Made by a program: the position numbers and the translations under genes
From: Epiperipatus broadwayi
Taxonomy: Eukaryota; Onychophora; Udeonychophora; Euonychophora; Peripatidae
Assembly: GCA_028023455.1 (NCBI GenBank)
Contig: JAQFVV010001050.1
Coordinates: forward strand, 1 to 64,000
DNA: 64,000 bases
Direction of reading: 5' to 3'
Notes under the pieces: generated by a model
Told to the model about the DNA's origin: nothing
The model's database searches: none
The model's input: the letters and a program-made list of their open reading frames with translations, nothing else
In this document: positions 47,254 through 60,100 of the stretch, piece by piece
Layout of the letters: each line of letters begins with the position of its first letter
Position numbering within the stretch: the stretch's first letter is position 1

Positions 47254-48070
47254 CACAAGATGTTAAAAGTAAATAGAAATTATTCCTTACATTATAAAAG
47301 ACTAGTGTATTAAAAGATATAGTTAGTAGTGTGTTAAAAGATATTGAGCTGTTAACAAAAATTATCACCTCAAGAGCAAAGGTTGTTTTCAAAATGCATG
47401 GGTAGTAAGAGAAAGTGGTCTGAAATTTTGTACTGGTGGATGATTATATGTCATGGAATTGAGATGAGAGCAGCACTAATAAAAACCAGAAATCTGAAAT
47501 ATATATATAGATTCAATGGTTGTTTACCCTTCCATAAGGTGATAAAAGTGAAAAGAAACCAATACCTTACATTACTTGAGAATAGTGTGATGAAAAATAG
47601 AGTTCTATCAACATAAGTTTGAATATTCAGATGTGTGATGCCTTTGGCTCATCTGAAGAGTAAAGGTTGTTCACAGTATATTTATATATAATGAAAGAAA
47701 ATAGTCAGCATTTGTGCTAGTGGATATTTGTGATATAGTGGAATTGAGAAGGAAAAAGCTCTAATAAAAATCAGAAATTCGAAAATATATATCTGCAATA
47801 CAAAGAGTGTTTATCCTTCCATAAGATGTTAAAAGTGTATAGAAACCAATTCCTATTTCACATGAGAATGGTGAAATAAAAGTTAACAAGTTGTCAATAT
47901 AGATATAGAGAGTCAGGTGTTTGATGCCTCTGGTTTTCTTAAAGAGAGATGAATGATTGCAAAATTTATACATGTGAGAGAAATGGATCTGACTTTCAGC
48001 ACTGGATTGATTGTAGTATGGTGGTTTGAAGCACTGATAAAATTAAAAATTAGAATATATATATATATGA
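47254..48070. repeat. Three tandem units of about 285 bp
   Basis: Units start at CACAAGATGTTAAAAG (47254), CATAAGGTGATAAAAG (47533) and CATAAGATGTTAAAAG (47820). Each then has a GAAACCAAT-type stretch, CCT-TGG/CTCAAGAG, AAAGGTTGTT-like, GGATGATT/GGATATTTGT, CTAATAAAAA-CAGAAAT and an ATATATAT tract. Spacing is 279 and 287 bp. Substitution and indel divergence is high, so this is an old minisatellite or satellite remnant. Frames here (47383-47616, 47761-47973) are incidental. Confidence 0.8.
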
Positions 48071-49030
48071 TGAAAAAAGTTAAAATAATTAATCTTAAAC
48101 AAAATTGAAATAGACAACTAAAAGCAAATAAAATATTTATTTAACTCATTAAACCAGGCTTTCAATTCCTTATTACAACCTTATCAAATTAAGACTGAAA
48201 TTTGCCCACTTAAATCATATGATGAAAAGAATAAACATCTTATGCTAATGATTAACTGTTTCCAGTCTAAAAACTTATTATTTTCTATTATATAATAGTT
48301 GAAACTTAATAAGAATAATGTAAAAATTTAAACGATATAAGATGGAGTCGTTATTTTATAATACAAGTAGCAAGAACAAATTGTATATAATGCAAAGTAA
48401 ACGAGAGCAAAAAAAAAAAAACAGCATAAGGCAAAAAATAAGAGAGACAATGTGTGTGTAATATTAAAAATTAACAGGAAGCTACTTCCAATGACAAGAA
48501 TATCACTATATCACTGTCTTGATTTCAGACCATATTATCTAAATACCGAAATCTGCTTTCGGTCATTAAAAAAAGCATAATATAAAAATTATAAGGTGTA
48601 GTATAGAATACTTCAAAACTTTTGAAAAAAAATAAGAGTGAGATTAAGAAATGAGATAATATGCTAGAATTATGAAAAAAAATCTGATATTGTTCTAAAA
48701 ATAGAAAAGGTTGGTAAAGTAGCTTTTATATTCTTCATTTTTTGTATAGTTATAATTTAAAAGTTATAAGTGCTTCTGTATTTTAAGCTTTAAAAAAGTT
48801 TGTATGGGTTAGGCATGCTTTTATAAGAATGTGATTATATACACATATCTGCGCACAGAAATATTACCTCCACAATATATAATTATTATATTATTTGAAA
48901 AAAAAAAAAACAATATTAAATTCTTATTATTTGAATATACCCTTTTTAGAAAATAATCTTTATCAGAGCAGCATGAAAAAATTGCGAATATAAGTTGTAG
49001 ACAGGGGGTATATATTTGACATATTTATGT
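48071..49030. other. AT-rich spacer
   Basis: No gene or repeat recognised; a GT-rich run lies near 48451. Confidence 0.45.
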
Positions 49031-49960
49031 ATTTTATTTATAAAATATATAACAAGGCACAAGTACTGTATCTCAATTTATAAATAAACGAGTAAAAGAT
49101 ACAGATACAAAAATAAACAAATAACTAACACCGTAAATATATAAGTAAAAACAAATAAAATGATTATAAAGTATAGAGCGATAGATTATAATTAAAATGA
49201 TAATAAACAAAAATTAATATCTTATGGCACCTATAAACTGGATGGAGTGTTGTTGTAGATCAATAAATATATAAAAATAGACGAAAACTTAAATAAGCAA
49301 AATGATAAATAGATAAAAACAAATTCTAAATTTTCCAAATTCATCAGCGGATCACTAAACAGATAAATGCATTAAAAAAATAGACAGGCAATACAATAGG
49401 CAAATTGAAGAATAGATAAAAACAAATATTTAATTTTTTTAAATTTGTCATCAAATCACTCAATCTCTGATAGGTTTTGAAATCAATAAATGTGCAAGCA
49501 AAGTATAATTGACTTTTCTTTTCGAATGATATAAATAGGGATCAAATATAGTTAAGAATATATTTATTGCTAAATATAGGAAACTTGAATATGGATATAA
49601 TAATATAGATAGAGAGAAATGATGCCTATTCAAAAAAATAGTAAATAATAAAGTAAAAAGTTAATAATAGAAGAAAAAGATATGTATATATAAACAGATC
49701 AACGGAGTTAAAAAATCAGATAACTTATTAAATGCAGCAAATCAGAGAGACAGCTTAATATGAAGAAAAAAAGTAAGCAATTAAAGTAAATAGATTCAAT
49801 CATAAAAAAAATTAGTAAAAGAAATTCTATATTTAAATACCATATCAATAAAAAATAACAATAAAAAGTGCAGTAGATTATAATATATATATATATATAT
49901 ATATGAGTGTCTGTGTTATTCAGAGATATTCCTGTAGTCAAAATATAAATTTATCAATGA
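49031..49960. repeat. A-rich, T-poor strand block with a 103-bp duplication
   Basis: The + strand is built from AAATA, GATAAA and AAACAAA words. AATAGATAAAAACAAATTCT (49308) recurs as AATAGATAAAAACAAATATT (49411), and both are preceded by AATAGAC and followed by ATC-(A)TC-CTCA, giving a period of about 103 bp. A (TA)n tract lies at 49882-49904. A similar vocabulary fills 61130-62420. Confidence 0.55.
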
Positions 49961-50798
49961 AAATAGATAAAAAAAAGCTACAAATGAATATATAAAAAAT
50001 AAAGAAAAGAAAGATAAAATGAACAAAAAGATAATTAAAGAATTAACAAAAATATGGCACAATCATAATGTGCTTTTAAAAAAACACTGTCAATAATTGA
50101 TAATGTAAATTAATATAATTTTAATCACTCAAACTAAATTTTAATAATTTGTGCAGATAGAGAAACTAACAATAAATTTATGATATAAATTCAATTATCA
50201 ACACTTTCTAAAAAAAATAATAATAATAATTAAAAAACAAAACGACCATAAGTTCTAACTAAAGATTTCAAATAAAATTTGTATAACTATACAATAAATT
50301 AAAATGAATGTGAATATAAGCAAGTATACTTAAATATCACCAATAATAGTAATGTAATATAGCTATAGTTATGGTATGCATTGTACTGTAAGCATGCTCA
50401 GAATGAATAAAACCAATTTTTAAAATAACATACCTATCTTTTCTTTATAAAAATCTGAACATTTATATGTTTAAAATTAATATAAGATTATAAATAATAG
50501 CTTTAATATATTATATTTTCTTTAAGAGATCTTAAGAACTGAAAGAAACTGATCCATATGCAAGTCTTACCATTCTAAGAAATTGTATAAAATTACTGAT
50601 TATTTAGCTAACAGATGTCTATGTCAAAATTATATATGATGGCTTATTTTATATTCATAAACAATAATATTTCTATTCAGTCTTACTAACACTTTGCAGT
50701 TTGTAACAGAATTGAATAATTTCAATGTATTGATAGCAAAAATAAATAATAGGACATGTATATTATAAAGCTTTTGTCAAAAAAAATTATTATAAACA

Positions 50799-50800
<2 letters not shown>
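49961..50800. other. AT-rich spacer
   Basis: No gene or repeat recognised. Confidence 0.4.
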
Positions 50801-50842
<42 letters not shown>

Positions 50843-50882
50843 AAACAAAAATGCAAGTTAAATATATATATATATATATATA
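50801..50882. repeat. (TA)n microsatellites
   Basis: A TA tract at about 50803-50840 and a second at about 50863-50882, separated by ATGATAAACAAAAATGCAAG. Confidence 0.9.
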
Positions 50883-50884
50883 TA

Positions 50885-51076
50885 AACTTAATACTATTAT
50901 AAAATAAGTAATGAAATGGTAATACTAAATATGTATATATATTAAATAAACTTAATATCCAAAGTAGCTGAAGATGGCAATAAAAGATCTTAGTCAAAAG
51001 CTTGCTACTTTAGATATTAAGTTTATTTCACTATCATATTTATCATTTTATTATTTATAATAGTATTCAAATATAT
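50885..51076. repeat. Foldback element with nested hairpin
   Basis: Inner arms AATAAACTTAATATCCAAAG (about 50944) and CTTTAGATATTAAGTTTATT (about 51010-51028) pair around a 30-bp loop. Outer arms AATACTATTATAAAATAAGT (50890) and ATTATTTATAATAGTATT (about 51050) also pair. MITE-like, no coding content. Confidence 0.7.
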
Positions 51077-51623
51077 ATATATATGCAACTTCAACATTCC
51101 ATTTTTTTTTAAAGAAAAAAGCTTTATAATATCCTTGTTCTATTAGTAGGATATTTTGAACTTTTGAAAATCTAGTAATGATTGATTAGATTAGCAGTAA
51201 AGTAAAATAAGATATATTTAAAAAAAGAGAATAAGATGATAAAAATGAGCTTAGATGAAAAATGCATGATAAAAACAAAAATCTTGCAAATATAAATAAC
51301 CTTGCTTCAGAGACCTGTTAAATATTGTGAATATATTTTTAGAAATAAATATACTAAGGATAAAAACAAGCATATTATTGACTAAATGTTCAGTAGTTGT
51401 TCTTTTTTTTTTGCAATTTTAATCATATAAAAAGAATATACAATACATTGGAATTAATATTTATCTCATATCTGATGATAGCTGTGGAAGAAGTCAGGCA
51501 CTTCAATGTTATTTTGATACCAAGTATATATGAATATAATTTTAAAACTTGATTTATTATTACAACATTTAAAAACTTTGCTTTAGTAATTAATATTTTA
51601 AAAAATTCAAACTCTTTATAAGA

Positions 51624-51715
51624 CTGTGATAGTGACAGCTGCTTTACAAGCAGTTTTCCCGGGTTAGCGGGTTCGCTTCCCGGCTGATGCTATGACACAT
51701 GAGAAAAAAAAAGAA
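51624..51715 (+). mobile_element. tRNA-Val-like SINE
   Basis: GTGATAGTGACAGCTGCTTT then ACAAGCAG forms a Val-type anticodon arm (stem CTGC/GCAG, loop TTTACAA, anticodon TAC). It is followed by a T-arm-like GCGGGTTCGCTTCCC with B-box resemblance, then GGCTGATGCTATGACACATG and an A-rich tail. The 3' part and A tail match the SINE at 15488-15584. The acceptor stem and D-arm are not intact, so it is a tRNA-derived repeat and not a tRNA gene. I could not fix a target duplication. Confidence 0.7.
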
Positions 51716-52310
51716 AAATATTCAGCAACATTTAGTTTGAACATTACCAATTTAAAGATATAAGCCAACTTTAATATCTCATTAGTTATTTTTAAAAAAA
51801 AGTGGTCTTAAATGTTGAAATGCTGCACAAATTCCAATGTGCTGCTACTGCTTTTATCAAATTAAAATATAGGTTTCTTCACAGTGAAATAACTACCGTA
51901 ACTAAATTAACTGCATATAGAAGAGTTATTATACTTAATTTATTGCAAGGAAATAAAACTTGTAATACTATCAGTATAATATAAACACATTAGAAATGTT
52001 TCCTTTAAGAATTTTCAGTAAAATTGCAAAAATATACTGGCAAGACTAAAGATCAATCAATATAGTCGTCAATTTGCTTTATATTTTACTATAGAATTAA
52101 TTATGTAAAATCACATCTTTGATGGACTGGATATGTGAAACAAATCAACAATACAAGACTTTTGAAAAGGGATTTTATGGAAAACTTGAGCATGGTTTTT
52201 GTAGAACAATACTCTTTTCATTAAAATATTCTCTTTATAGCTATAATAAAGACCTCCATACTTCCCCATTCTTTTTAAATTCATATAAATAAAGATATAA
52301 TAAAAGACAA
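51716..52310. other. AT-rich spacer
   Basis: Nothing supported; short frames only. Confidence 0.4.
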
Positions 52311-52475
52311 ATGCCCCCCCCCCTGATGCATTTTGTGCTGAACCAGCACTCATCAGTTGGCCCAGGTCACTATCTCTCATATACATCTCTATTACATAAA
52401 GAGTATTTATCTAGAGTAAATTGTTATATTTTCATTTACCATTGTCAAAATTCCCTCCACTCACAACTTTGACAC
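52311..52475 (+). repeat. Dispersed repeat, GCTGAACCAGC family, copy 3
   Basis: A run of C, then ATTTTGTGCTGAACCAGCAC and TCATCAGTTGGCCCAGG, the best-preserved of three copies (others at 7262 and 22285). It is followed by CTATCTCTCATATAC and CTCCACTCACAACTTTGACA, shared in diverged form with the 22-kb copy. The frame on the minus strand here is incidental. Confidence 0.65.
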
Positions 52476-53257
52476 CATCCATTTCAAATAAATACAATAA
52501 TGACTATTACTAATCATTATCAAAACTAGAGATTATCTCTAGTACAGATATAAACTTTAAACCCCAGTTAAAGATTAATATATCTGATTTTTTATATATA
52601 CACACACATGAGTTATTCACCTTTCTCTTTCTTATATATAATATCTTTATACATATAATAAACACCTCTATACTTCAAATATTCTCTTAACAGTCTAAAG
52701 AAGTGCAATGCTAAATGTTTACATTAGGAAAATATGGGGTAGATTAGAATACATTGAAGAGTTGCAATTAGACAAGATGTTGAAATTTTTCAGAAAAAAA
52801 TTTTTTTTGTAGAAATTAAAAGACAACATTTGTGATTCATATATTGGTTTTTATATTTTTGCAAAATTCAGCTCTAGTGTACTATTTTTTTTTTGTCATT
52901 TTATCTTTTTCTCTTGAAGTTGGAATGGTCATGGCTACTATTGATGATGATGATGATGATGATATATAAGTATTAATCAATTGGCAATGATCTAATTAAG
53001 TAATAATAACTTTCTTCATTGTCTTTGGGGGGTAAGGTTCTTGCTTTATATTAATTTATTTGACTGATTTATTTACTTAACATTATAAACAAGTTTAACA
53101 ACCCCTAAATGTTTTTAAGTAAAAGATTTATATTAGTGAACTCCTGTTACTTTGGTAAATATATTATAATTTAATTTTGAATTTGATATAATTTGTTTAG
53201 TATAAGAATATGTATATATTATATTTAATGTTTTCGTGATTATATGATATAAATAAA
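52476..53257. other. AT-rich spacer with (GAT)n tract
   Basis: A GATGAT repeat of about seven units lies at 52942-52963. No gene. Confidence 0.5.
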
Positions 53258-53396
53258 ATAGTTTTTGAGTTAAACCATGGGTTTCGACTAAATAATATCC
53301 ACCATTGTCAATATTAACTTTTCAACACTGGCAGATACTATTTCGAAACGTTGGGAATTAATCAAGACTAACATATGGTTTAACCCAAAAACTATT
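53258..53396. repeat. Foldback MITE-like element with 25-bp termini
   Basis: AATAGTTTTTGAGTTAAACC at the left end is inverted as GGTTTAACCCAAAAACTATT at the right. The middle contains CTATTTCGAAACGTTGGGAA. About 139 bp. The flanks are too AT-rich to set a duplication. Confidence 0.75.
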
Positions 53397-54744
53397 ATAT
53401 ATATTATTTAGAGTTATTGTTAAATCATTAAATTTGCATTTATTTATTTAAAAAAAAAAAAAAAACTAAAATATGTACCTACATTGTATTTTTTAATTAA
53501 TCATTTCATTCAACATGTGTAGTAATAATTTGCATCATATAAAACATCATTTATCAAAAGTACTCACAACAAGCTCTAATCCAATAAACATTTCACTCTA
53601 TAATAAGAGATTCTTGAAAACTTAATATTGAAAACTTAAGATATACATATAATAGTGAAATAATATATAAACATATGGAGAAGAGGGCAAATTAAATCAT
53701 ATTTTAAAACAGTGTGAGTAATATTCACTTACATATATTTTGAATTGATCTATATACATCAAATATTAGGATAAGAGAAAAACAAGGACTATTTTTCAAA
53801 ACCCTCTTTATAAATTTTAATGGATTATAATAACCCAAACAGCTATAAATATCTAATAAATAAAAAGTGATTTTTGTGATATAAATTATAGAATCGATTT
53901 AAAACACTTAAACTGATTGACTCCTCATTTATTAGATATTTATCTGTACGTTATAAAATATTGTACATATATACAGATGCATACTGAATACTTTTACTTT
54001 TTATAAATTATGAGATTCTGTTTTTATCTACTATTTGTTATAGAGTGAGTTAAATTTTCTACAATGAAAATACTTTGAAACAGTTAAATGTTGACATATT
54101 ACAATTTAGAAACTTTTTTTTTTATTTTCACAAGTATTTGAATTTATTTTAGTGTGACTTACATTTAATCTATGTCTAAAAAAAAAAGTAAAGTGTTTTG
54201 ATTTTTTTTTAAAGTTATACTATAAAATATGTAGAGAGAGCAAAAAATGGGTAAATATAAACGGATGGGTAGATAAGTAGGTAAAGAAAGTAGTAAATAA
54301 ATTGTATGTCCATATATTTTTATATAATTTAATTAATGTTTTTATAATTTCTGCTAAAAAAAAATTGAGCCAAAGTGCTATATTCTTCATCAATAGAATA
54401 TAATTATATTTAATTTTTAAAAAAAACGGTGAATTACTGTTAGCGATTATATAAAAAGTAGCCTTCTTTAGCAGGATTAATTGATTGTTAGGTAAGTTTT
54501 CTGCAATTACTTATTCCGAATTTAACCTTTCTGTACTTAATATTATTTAATTTAAGCATTGTCATTAAAATGATCCAAAAAAAAAAAATCCAAATAACCA
54601 AAAGAAACTATTGCTTTAAAATGTTGTAAATTATAAAAATGATTAACGTTATTAGTAATTTAGAAGAAACAATATGTATTTAAAAATGTCTAGTATTTAA
54701 TTTAAAAAAGTTGCATCTATAATTATGGTATGTATATATACATA
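53397..54744. other. AT-rich spacer
   Basis: A-runs and T-runs only; no gene seen. Confidence 0.4.
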
Positions 54745-54887
54745 CATGTAATTTAATGGGATAAAAGTTCGTTGGAATTTATGATAAAGCTCTAAAAGCG
54801 ATATACTAGCATAAATTATGTTAAGGGCATATCAATTTCAGTGCTGTATCATAAACTCTAAAGAGCCTTTATCCCATTAAAATGCAT
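54745..54887. repeat. Foldback MITE-like element
   Basis: ATGTAATTTAATGGGATAAA at the left pairs with TTTATCCCATTAAAATGCAT at the right, and TTTATGATAAAGCTCT pairs with a shorter ATCATAAACTCTAAAGAG segment. About 140 bp, no coding content. Confidence 0.7.
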
Positions 54888-57800
54888 AAATATATATCAC
54901 TATTATAAATGCAACTCAATTACTATCAATTGGTCATGATATTTAGTTGCGTAGTTAACATAATCTGCCTTGGATAGAGAAATTAATTTACTTTTATATA
55001 TCTCTAATTTTTTTTGTTCACCTGTTTAATAAATCATATATTTAAAAGCTAATTTTTTTGCTTAATTTTTATAAAGAAAAATTGGACCAACATGTTTTAG
55101 AACAATTTAAAATATTTACTTCAGTCTCAAACATATACATGCAGTATATATACGAATAATAAATTAACTATTCTACAATTAGATGGATAAAGATAAAATA
55201 TTATTAAAATATAATTAAGTCTATTTACACACATATCGTTAATGTTTATTAAAAATGCAGATATATGTATATATGTTAATGTTTATTACAAATGCAGACA
55301 TATACATATATTTGAAAGCAGGGCTATTAATCTATAAGTACAGTTGTAAACATAAATATATAGGTAGATAATAAGAAAAGAATGTAAGACAAAGAATTAT
55401 AAGATTCTAAGTTTTAGTAAAATGAACAACATTTGAATTTCTATATACATTACAATCTCTGTCTCTCTCTCTCTCTCTCTTTCTCTAAGTATAAATTTAT
55501 GATCTGAATATTTAAAACAACAACTACTGAGATTTAATTCCACACACTAAATATAAATACTTAATATAATTTTAAATTAAAAAGATTAGAATAGAATAAA
55601 TTATATTTTGTCAACTTCAAACTTTAAGTCTAATCAGATATCCAATTCTACGATTAGATAAGTATTAATTTTATTTTTAAATGTTTTTTCTTATTTTTGA
55701 CTAACTTAGATTGAAAGCTTCTACCGAACAGCATTCTTTATAATTTAGTATAAAATGAGCAAATTACTCTGCTGCAAATGTCATAAGAGAAAGAAGATTG
55801 TTCAGGACTGGCTTGTCAACAGCATCATTACTGTTAAGAAAAATGAATCAAATTAAACCATTTCACCTTTTTAGCCTCGTCAGTTTTTAAAGAGAGAAAA
55901 AATATTTCCTAAAAAAAAAAAAAATTCATCTGAAATTATTTTTAAAGCAATCTCAAAAAAAAAAAAAAAAAATAGCCAATCGCATGCAATAGTTGTTTGA
56001 CGCCTAGATAAACATATTTCATAATAATTTTTGTGAAATGTTACACAAAAGAGTGTCCTTCTAAACACCTAATCACGTGGTACAAAGCTGAAGTTAGCAT
56101 TCGTTTAAAAAAATATTTGCTGGAAATTTATATTAAGCTAATTTTATAGTTCAAAGAAGTCATTTTCGTTACAATTAAAAAAAAAATAGGCTGAACATAA
56201 AGAAAAAATATTGGAATTGATTAGCTCCATTGCAGTAACAGTTAAAAATTGCAAGTAGTAAACATAATTAAAATTGTAATTTATTCAGTTATCCATCAAA
56301 TATGTAAATGTCCATTTATCTATTGATATTTTTGCTAAATCATAAATTTATGCAAAAAAAAAACTAAGCTTTCTATTTGTTTTTTATATATTTATTAAAC
56401 CAATATTCAAATATCTTAATTCGTTTCATGTTTCTTTAACTATAGATACGTACATCTAATTAGCTTTTTAATGTGCCTTTTCAATTTTACTTTATATATA
56501 TAATGCCCACGGTGAATTTAACAGATAAAATCATTTAAATGTTATAGGCATTTTTATCATTATTTGATCTACATCAACTTCACTATTTATTTCATTTGTT
56601 GTCAGCCTGTTTCTTTGTCTATTTATTCTATTTCTATAGGTCTACCATATATTTAAAAAAATATATAAACTTTTTATCAATAGTAAATTTATTTGTGCAG
56701 TATCATTGTTGTTGTTGTTGTACTATACGTTTTGTTTTTGTTTTTGTTTTTTTACAAAAGAATCTATTAGGTATAAATTGTTAGCAAAAGATATTTGGCA
56801 AACGTTTAAAATATTTCTCAGTTATTTAGGCCTATTCACTGAAGCAAAAATTTTCTCAAAAATATAATAAGTTAATTTTATGCTTCATTCAGTGTTTTAA
56901 TGAATGCAGTTCATAGTAAAACGAAGACCATATATATATATATATTTAGGTTTATATAAATTTTTGATAATTTATCTATATAAATGTAAAGATTATTTAC
57001 TAATGTGAATACTTATAAACACGTAAATTAAATACATAAAATGTACCCACATATAAATGGATTTTATATATATATATATATATAAACTGGCATTTAAATG
57101 TGCATTGATTTGCAAAAGGCTACATAAGAAATAAAAATGCAACGTGAGTAATTACTACTAAATTCATTTTAAAATTATTTGATTCAAAAATAGTATCTAT
57201 ATATTTGTTAGTACATAAATATAAGTAACCAATAAAATATATACCTATTCATGTTTTTGTCAACACATCTTAACTCGGATGGTTGAGCTATGGTGAATTT
57301 GAGATGAGGAACACACTGGCAAAAAAAAACTTGATGAATATTATATATATCAGGACGCAAACTTTTTATACAAACTATATTATTATTATGTACGAGAGTA
57401 TGTGTCACATTAAAAGTTTTATATTATTTAATAAGTATAAATATATATAAATGTATATATGCAAGCACACAAAGATATGAGAAGAGTGTAAAATATATAT
57501 TACATACAAATATTTGTATTTGTAAATATATATTTATATTCAAGCCATGTCATGAAATATATTTTTAATTTTCGCAGAATTCGATGATTAATTAAAATGC
57601 AATAAATTAATAGCTATTTATAAATTGTTACTTCAATTTTTTAATAGTATATATTGTAGATATAAATATTATTTGCGCTAAGCATAGGCAACTATCTTGT
57701 TTTAACAATTCTTATTCTATGTATGTGTGTGTTTGAATAAATATATAGTATATAAACTTTTTAAAGCTATGTATTAACTAAAATTGTTCAGGGTGGTCTA

Positions 57801-58300
57801 TTATAAGTACCCATCGGGAAACAATATCCTCTTTAGAAAGCTAAGTCTTAACTGTTAAGGTCATTAGAGGTTGAAATGACAAGTTTCACAATCAAAATGG
57901 TTTGTTTGTAATTAACTCATATGTTGCCGCTGCAGAAGGTAAAAGGAAGCTTTCGAGGCAATAGTATTCATTTTTATTAAAATTATTTATTGTTCTACAG
58001 TACATTTTGTAATTTTTTTTTAACGTACCAATATTAATTTCAAAATATATTTGTCTATGCAGCAACATATATTAAAATTATAAGTAGAACAGTGAGATAT
58101 TTACGAAAAGTAGGAAACGTAATTTTTATCAAACGGACAAATAAATAAAAATAATTTATTTTAATGTAGTGGTCACAAGCTAGCGTTAATTGTTAAAATG
58201 TGTTTCAGTATATGAATTTATTTTAAATGCAATTTTAATGTTTCTGAACCTTTTTTAAAAAAAAAAATTTGTTTATAAATGATAGACATTTAATATTAAT
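54888..58300. other. AT-rich DNA with microsatellites
   Basis: A (TC)n tract at about 55460-55490, TA tracts near 56935 and 57065. No supported gene; frames at 55880-56068 and 56596-56784 are homopolymer-rich. Confidence 0.45.
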
Positions 58301-59033
58301 TTACGTTAATTCATACTCTAATTTTACTGTCTGGGTAAGACGCGTCTTTAAGCCTTTTTTGGAATCATGATAATGTAAAATTGAAAATGCGAGAGGCGCA
58401 AATGCTGTATATATTTTTCAGTCATAGCTCAACAAGCTGCAATCTTTACCATCACTATCTGCTTTACAATTAAATTCAGCCTCAGACAGCCATTTGGATA
58501 GCTAATGTCGCCAGCTTGTCTTTCTATGAAATTGAGAGGGAAATATGCAATATTTACTAAATATTTACATTATTATAATTATTCTAACATCTTCCAAAAT
58601 TAATGTAATATGAGCAGCTTGGTCTAAGTCTGGTTTTTATTACTATTATTAATATTTTATTTAAAAGTGAAACAGATAAGACAAATGCTATTAGTCTCGT
58701 TCCCAGCGAAGTGCATAAAAGATTAATTTTTTTTTTCTATAAATGAATCATTTGTAGATTAAAAATAAATTTAAATTGTAAACATTGACGAGATATTGCG
58801 GGTTTTTTTTTTTTTTAGATATTATGAATCGATATATAAGTGAGATAAGCAAAAATATATCATAATTTATAAACATCAGTTATTCTCACTAAAATACAAG
58901 TTGATATACCTTAAATCAGTTCATATTATTTATAGTCCACAAAAGCACTCACCATTCAAGTGGCATCGAGTTCCATAACGATCTGATATTGTGAACTTAC
59001 TTGTATTTTAGACCATGGAGAATTAGGGGGTAA

Positions 59034-59240
59034 ACTAGTGAAAGCAATCAAGTTGTATATTGTGACAGAAGAGGTTTATATATGTATCACTTTTCTTGCC
59101 TCCGTCATCACCTTCAATACTTTGAAAGGAAAGGACAATTGACGCCTTCCTCCAAGTTTCAGTACATTGCTCGTCTACTGCGGACTAACAAAGGCAAAGT
59201 GATGTTAACAAATAATGTCTTATTCATTTTTGCTATGTAA
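59034..59240 (+). CDS. Small unrecognised open frame (doubtful)
   Basis: Open from 59034. The first ATG is at 59082, giving 52 residues from MYHFSCLRHHLQYFERKGQL to NNVLFIFAM and a stop at 59240. Codon variety and GC content are higher than in the flanks. A pyrimidine-rich CTTGTATTTTAG sits upstream at about 59000-59012 and could be a splice acceptor, though a stop follows soon after in one frame. No family recognised. Expressed exon, small peptide or chance frame are all possible. Confidence 0.2.
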   Translation, partial: TSESNQVVYCDRRGLYMYHFSCLRHHLQYFERKGQLTPSSKFQYIARLLRTNKGKVMLTNNVLFIFAM

Positions 59241-59724
59241 ACCCCCATGTAGTCACTGGCCAAAAGATTAGAAACCAGACTTGGCCGTTTGTCTAAAACC
59301 AGACTGCCCAACCATGTTCTTAGACGGGGGTTTGGCTGTATCAGGCGCTGGCGTCATACAGCTTAAACATTTCCCTCCCCCCTTTATTTCTTTGCTTTCC
59401 GACTGTTTTCAACCTTACTTATTTTAATGCTTTTAAACATTTTTCCGATTTTAATTGTCGATTTGAAACTTTTAAATGCATTATTAAATCATAATAATGG
59501 CGTATAATAAAATGTTATAACAGCTCCTGAAAAAAGCAAATAAATAAATAAATAAAATATACCAAAGTCATGCCAAAAAATATAAGCAAGAAAGAAATTA
59601 TCTCATATGGATGGATAAACTAATAAATATTCTAGGACATACAGGTTGGTCTATTAGCTTTGTAGGTTAAAAAGAAAAGAAGAAGCAAAAGAAAGAAAAG
59701 GTATTTATTTCAAATTGTAAGAAC

Positions 59725-60096
59725 TTGACTACTAAGACATCATCAGTAACCCATCTTAGTAATCCCAGTTTGATGAACCGAAAGCGTAGACATTATATTG
59801 AGAGCACGGGATCTAGCTGTTTGAATGGAGATTGCTTAGAATGTGGTTTTAGTCTTACACTATTGTATTCACTTATACTTAAGAGAAGCACAAGAAGAAC
59901 GCTAATCCGTAAGAAGTACACGGGTCTCAACCAAGCGCTATTGTTCGAACTGCCAACATTGAAGTCTCCAATGTCGATTCTTTTTAGAAAGAAGATCGCG
60001 GAATCTTACAATAGGAAAGTAAAACTACTTAGACTAGATCGTTCAGAATTGGAGTTTCCTGCTTTCTTTTGTTCGAATGCATTACACACATTTTAA
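59725..60096 (+). CDS. Unrecognised 123-residue open frame (doubtful)
   Basis: The longest non-low-complexity frame in the window: MTTKTSSVTHLSNPSLMN at the start, a CLNGDCLECGF Cys cluster at about residues 33-43, then a basic stretch LILKRSTRRTLIRKKY, and NRKVKLLRLDRSELEFPAF near the end. AATAAA lies at 60106-60111, ten bases past the stop, but such hexamers are common in AT-rich DNA. No signal peptide, clear membrane segment or known domain. The minus strand of the same interval also has long open stretches, so the coding strand is uncertain. It could be an exon, a pseudogene or part of an unknown transposon. Confidence 0.3.
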   Translation: MTTKTSSVTHLSNPSLMNRKRRHYIESTGSSCLNGDCLECGFSLTLLYSLILKRSTRRTLIRKKYTGLNQALLFELPTLKSPMSILFRKKIAESYNRKVKLLRLDRSELEFPAFFCSNALHTF

Positions 60097-60100
60097 AAAT

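Larger units (their letters stand above)
58301..60100. other. Less AT-rich island
   Basis: Compared with the flanks, this interval has many mixed-composition stretches, for example GGTAAGACGCGTC near 58335, CCGTCATCACC near 59104, CTGCGGACTAAC near 59178 and GGCGCTGGCGTC near 59345. No repeat family was recognised here. It is the best candidate in the window for host exonic or conserved regulatory sequence. Confidence 0.4.

Noticed and set aside
50722-50997. 91-codon Tyr/Ile-rich frame on the minus strand
   Set aside because: Most of it is TA microsatellite read as Tyr-Ile.
51624-51715. Functional tRNA-Val gene
   Set aside because: The anticodon arm is good but the D-arm and acceptor stem do not pair, and the 3' part is shared with another dispersed copy with an A tail.
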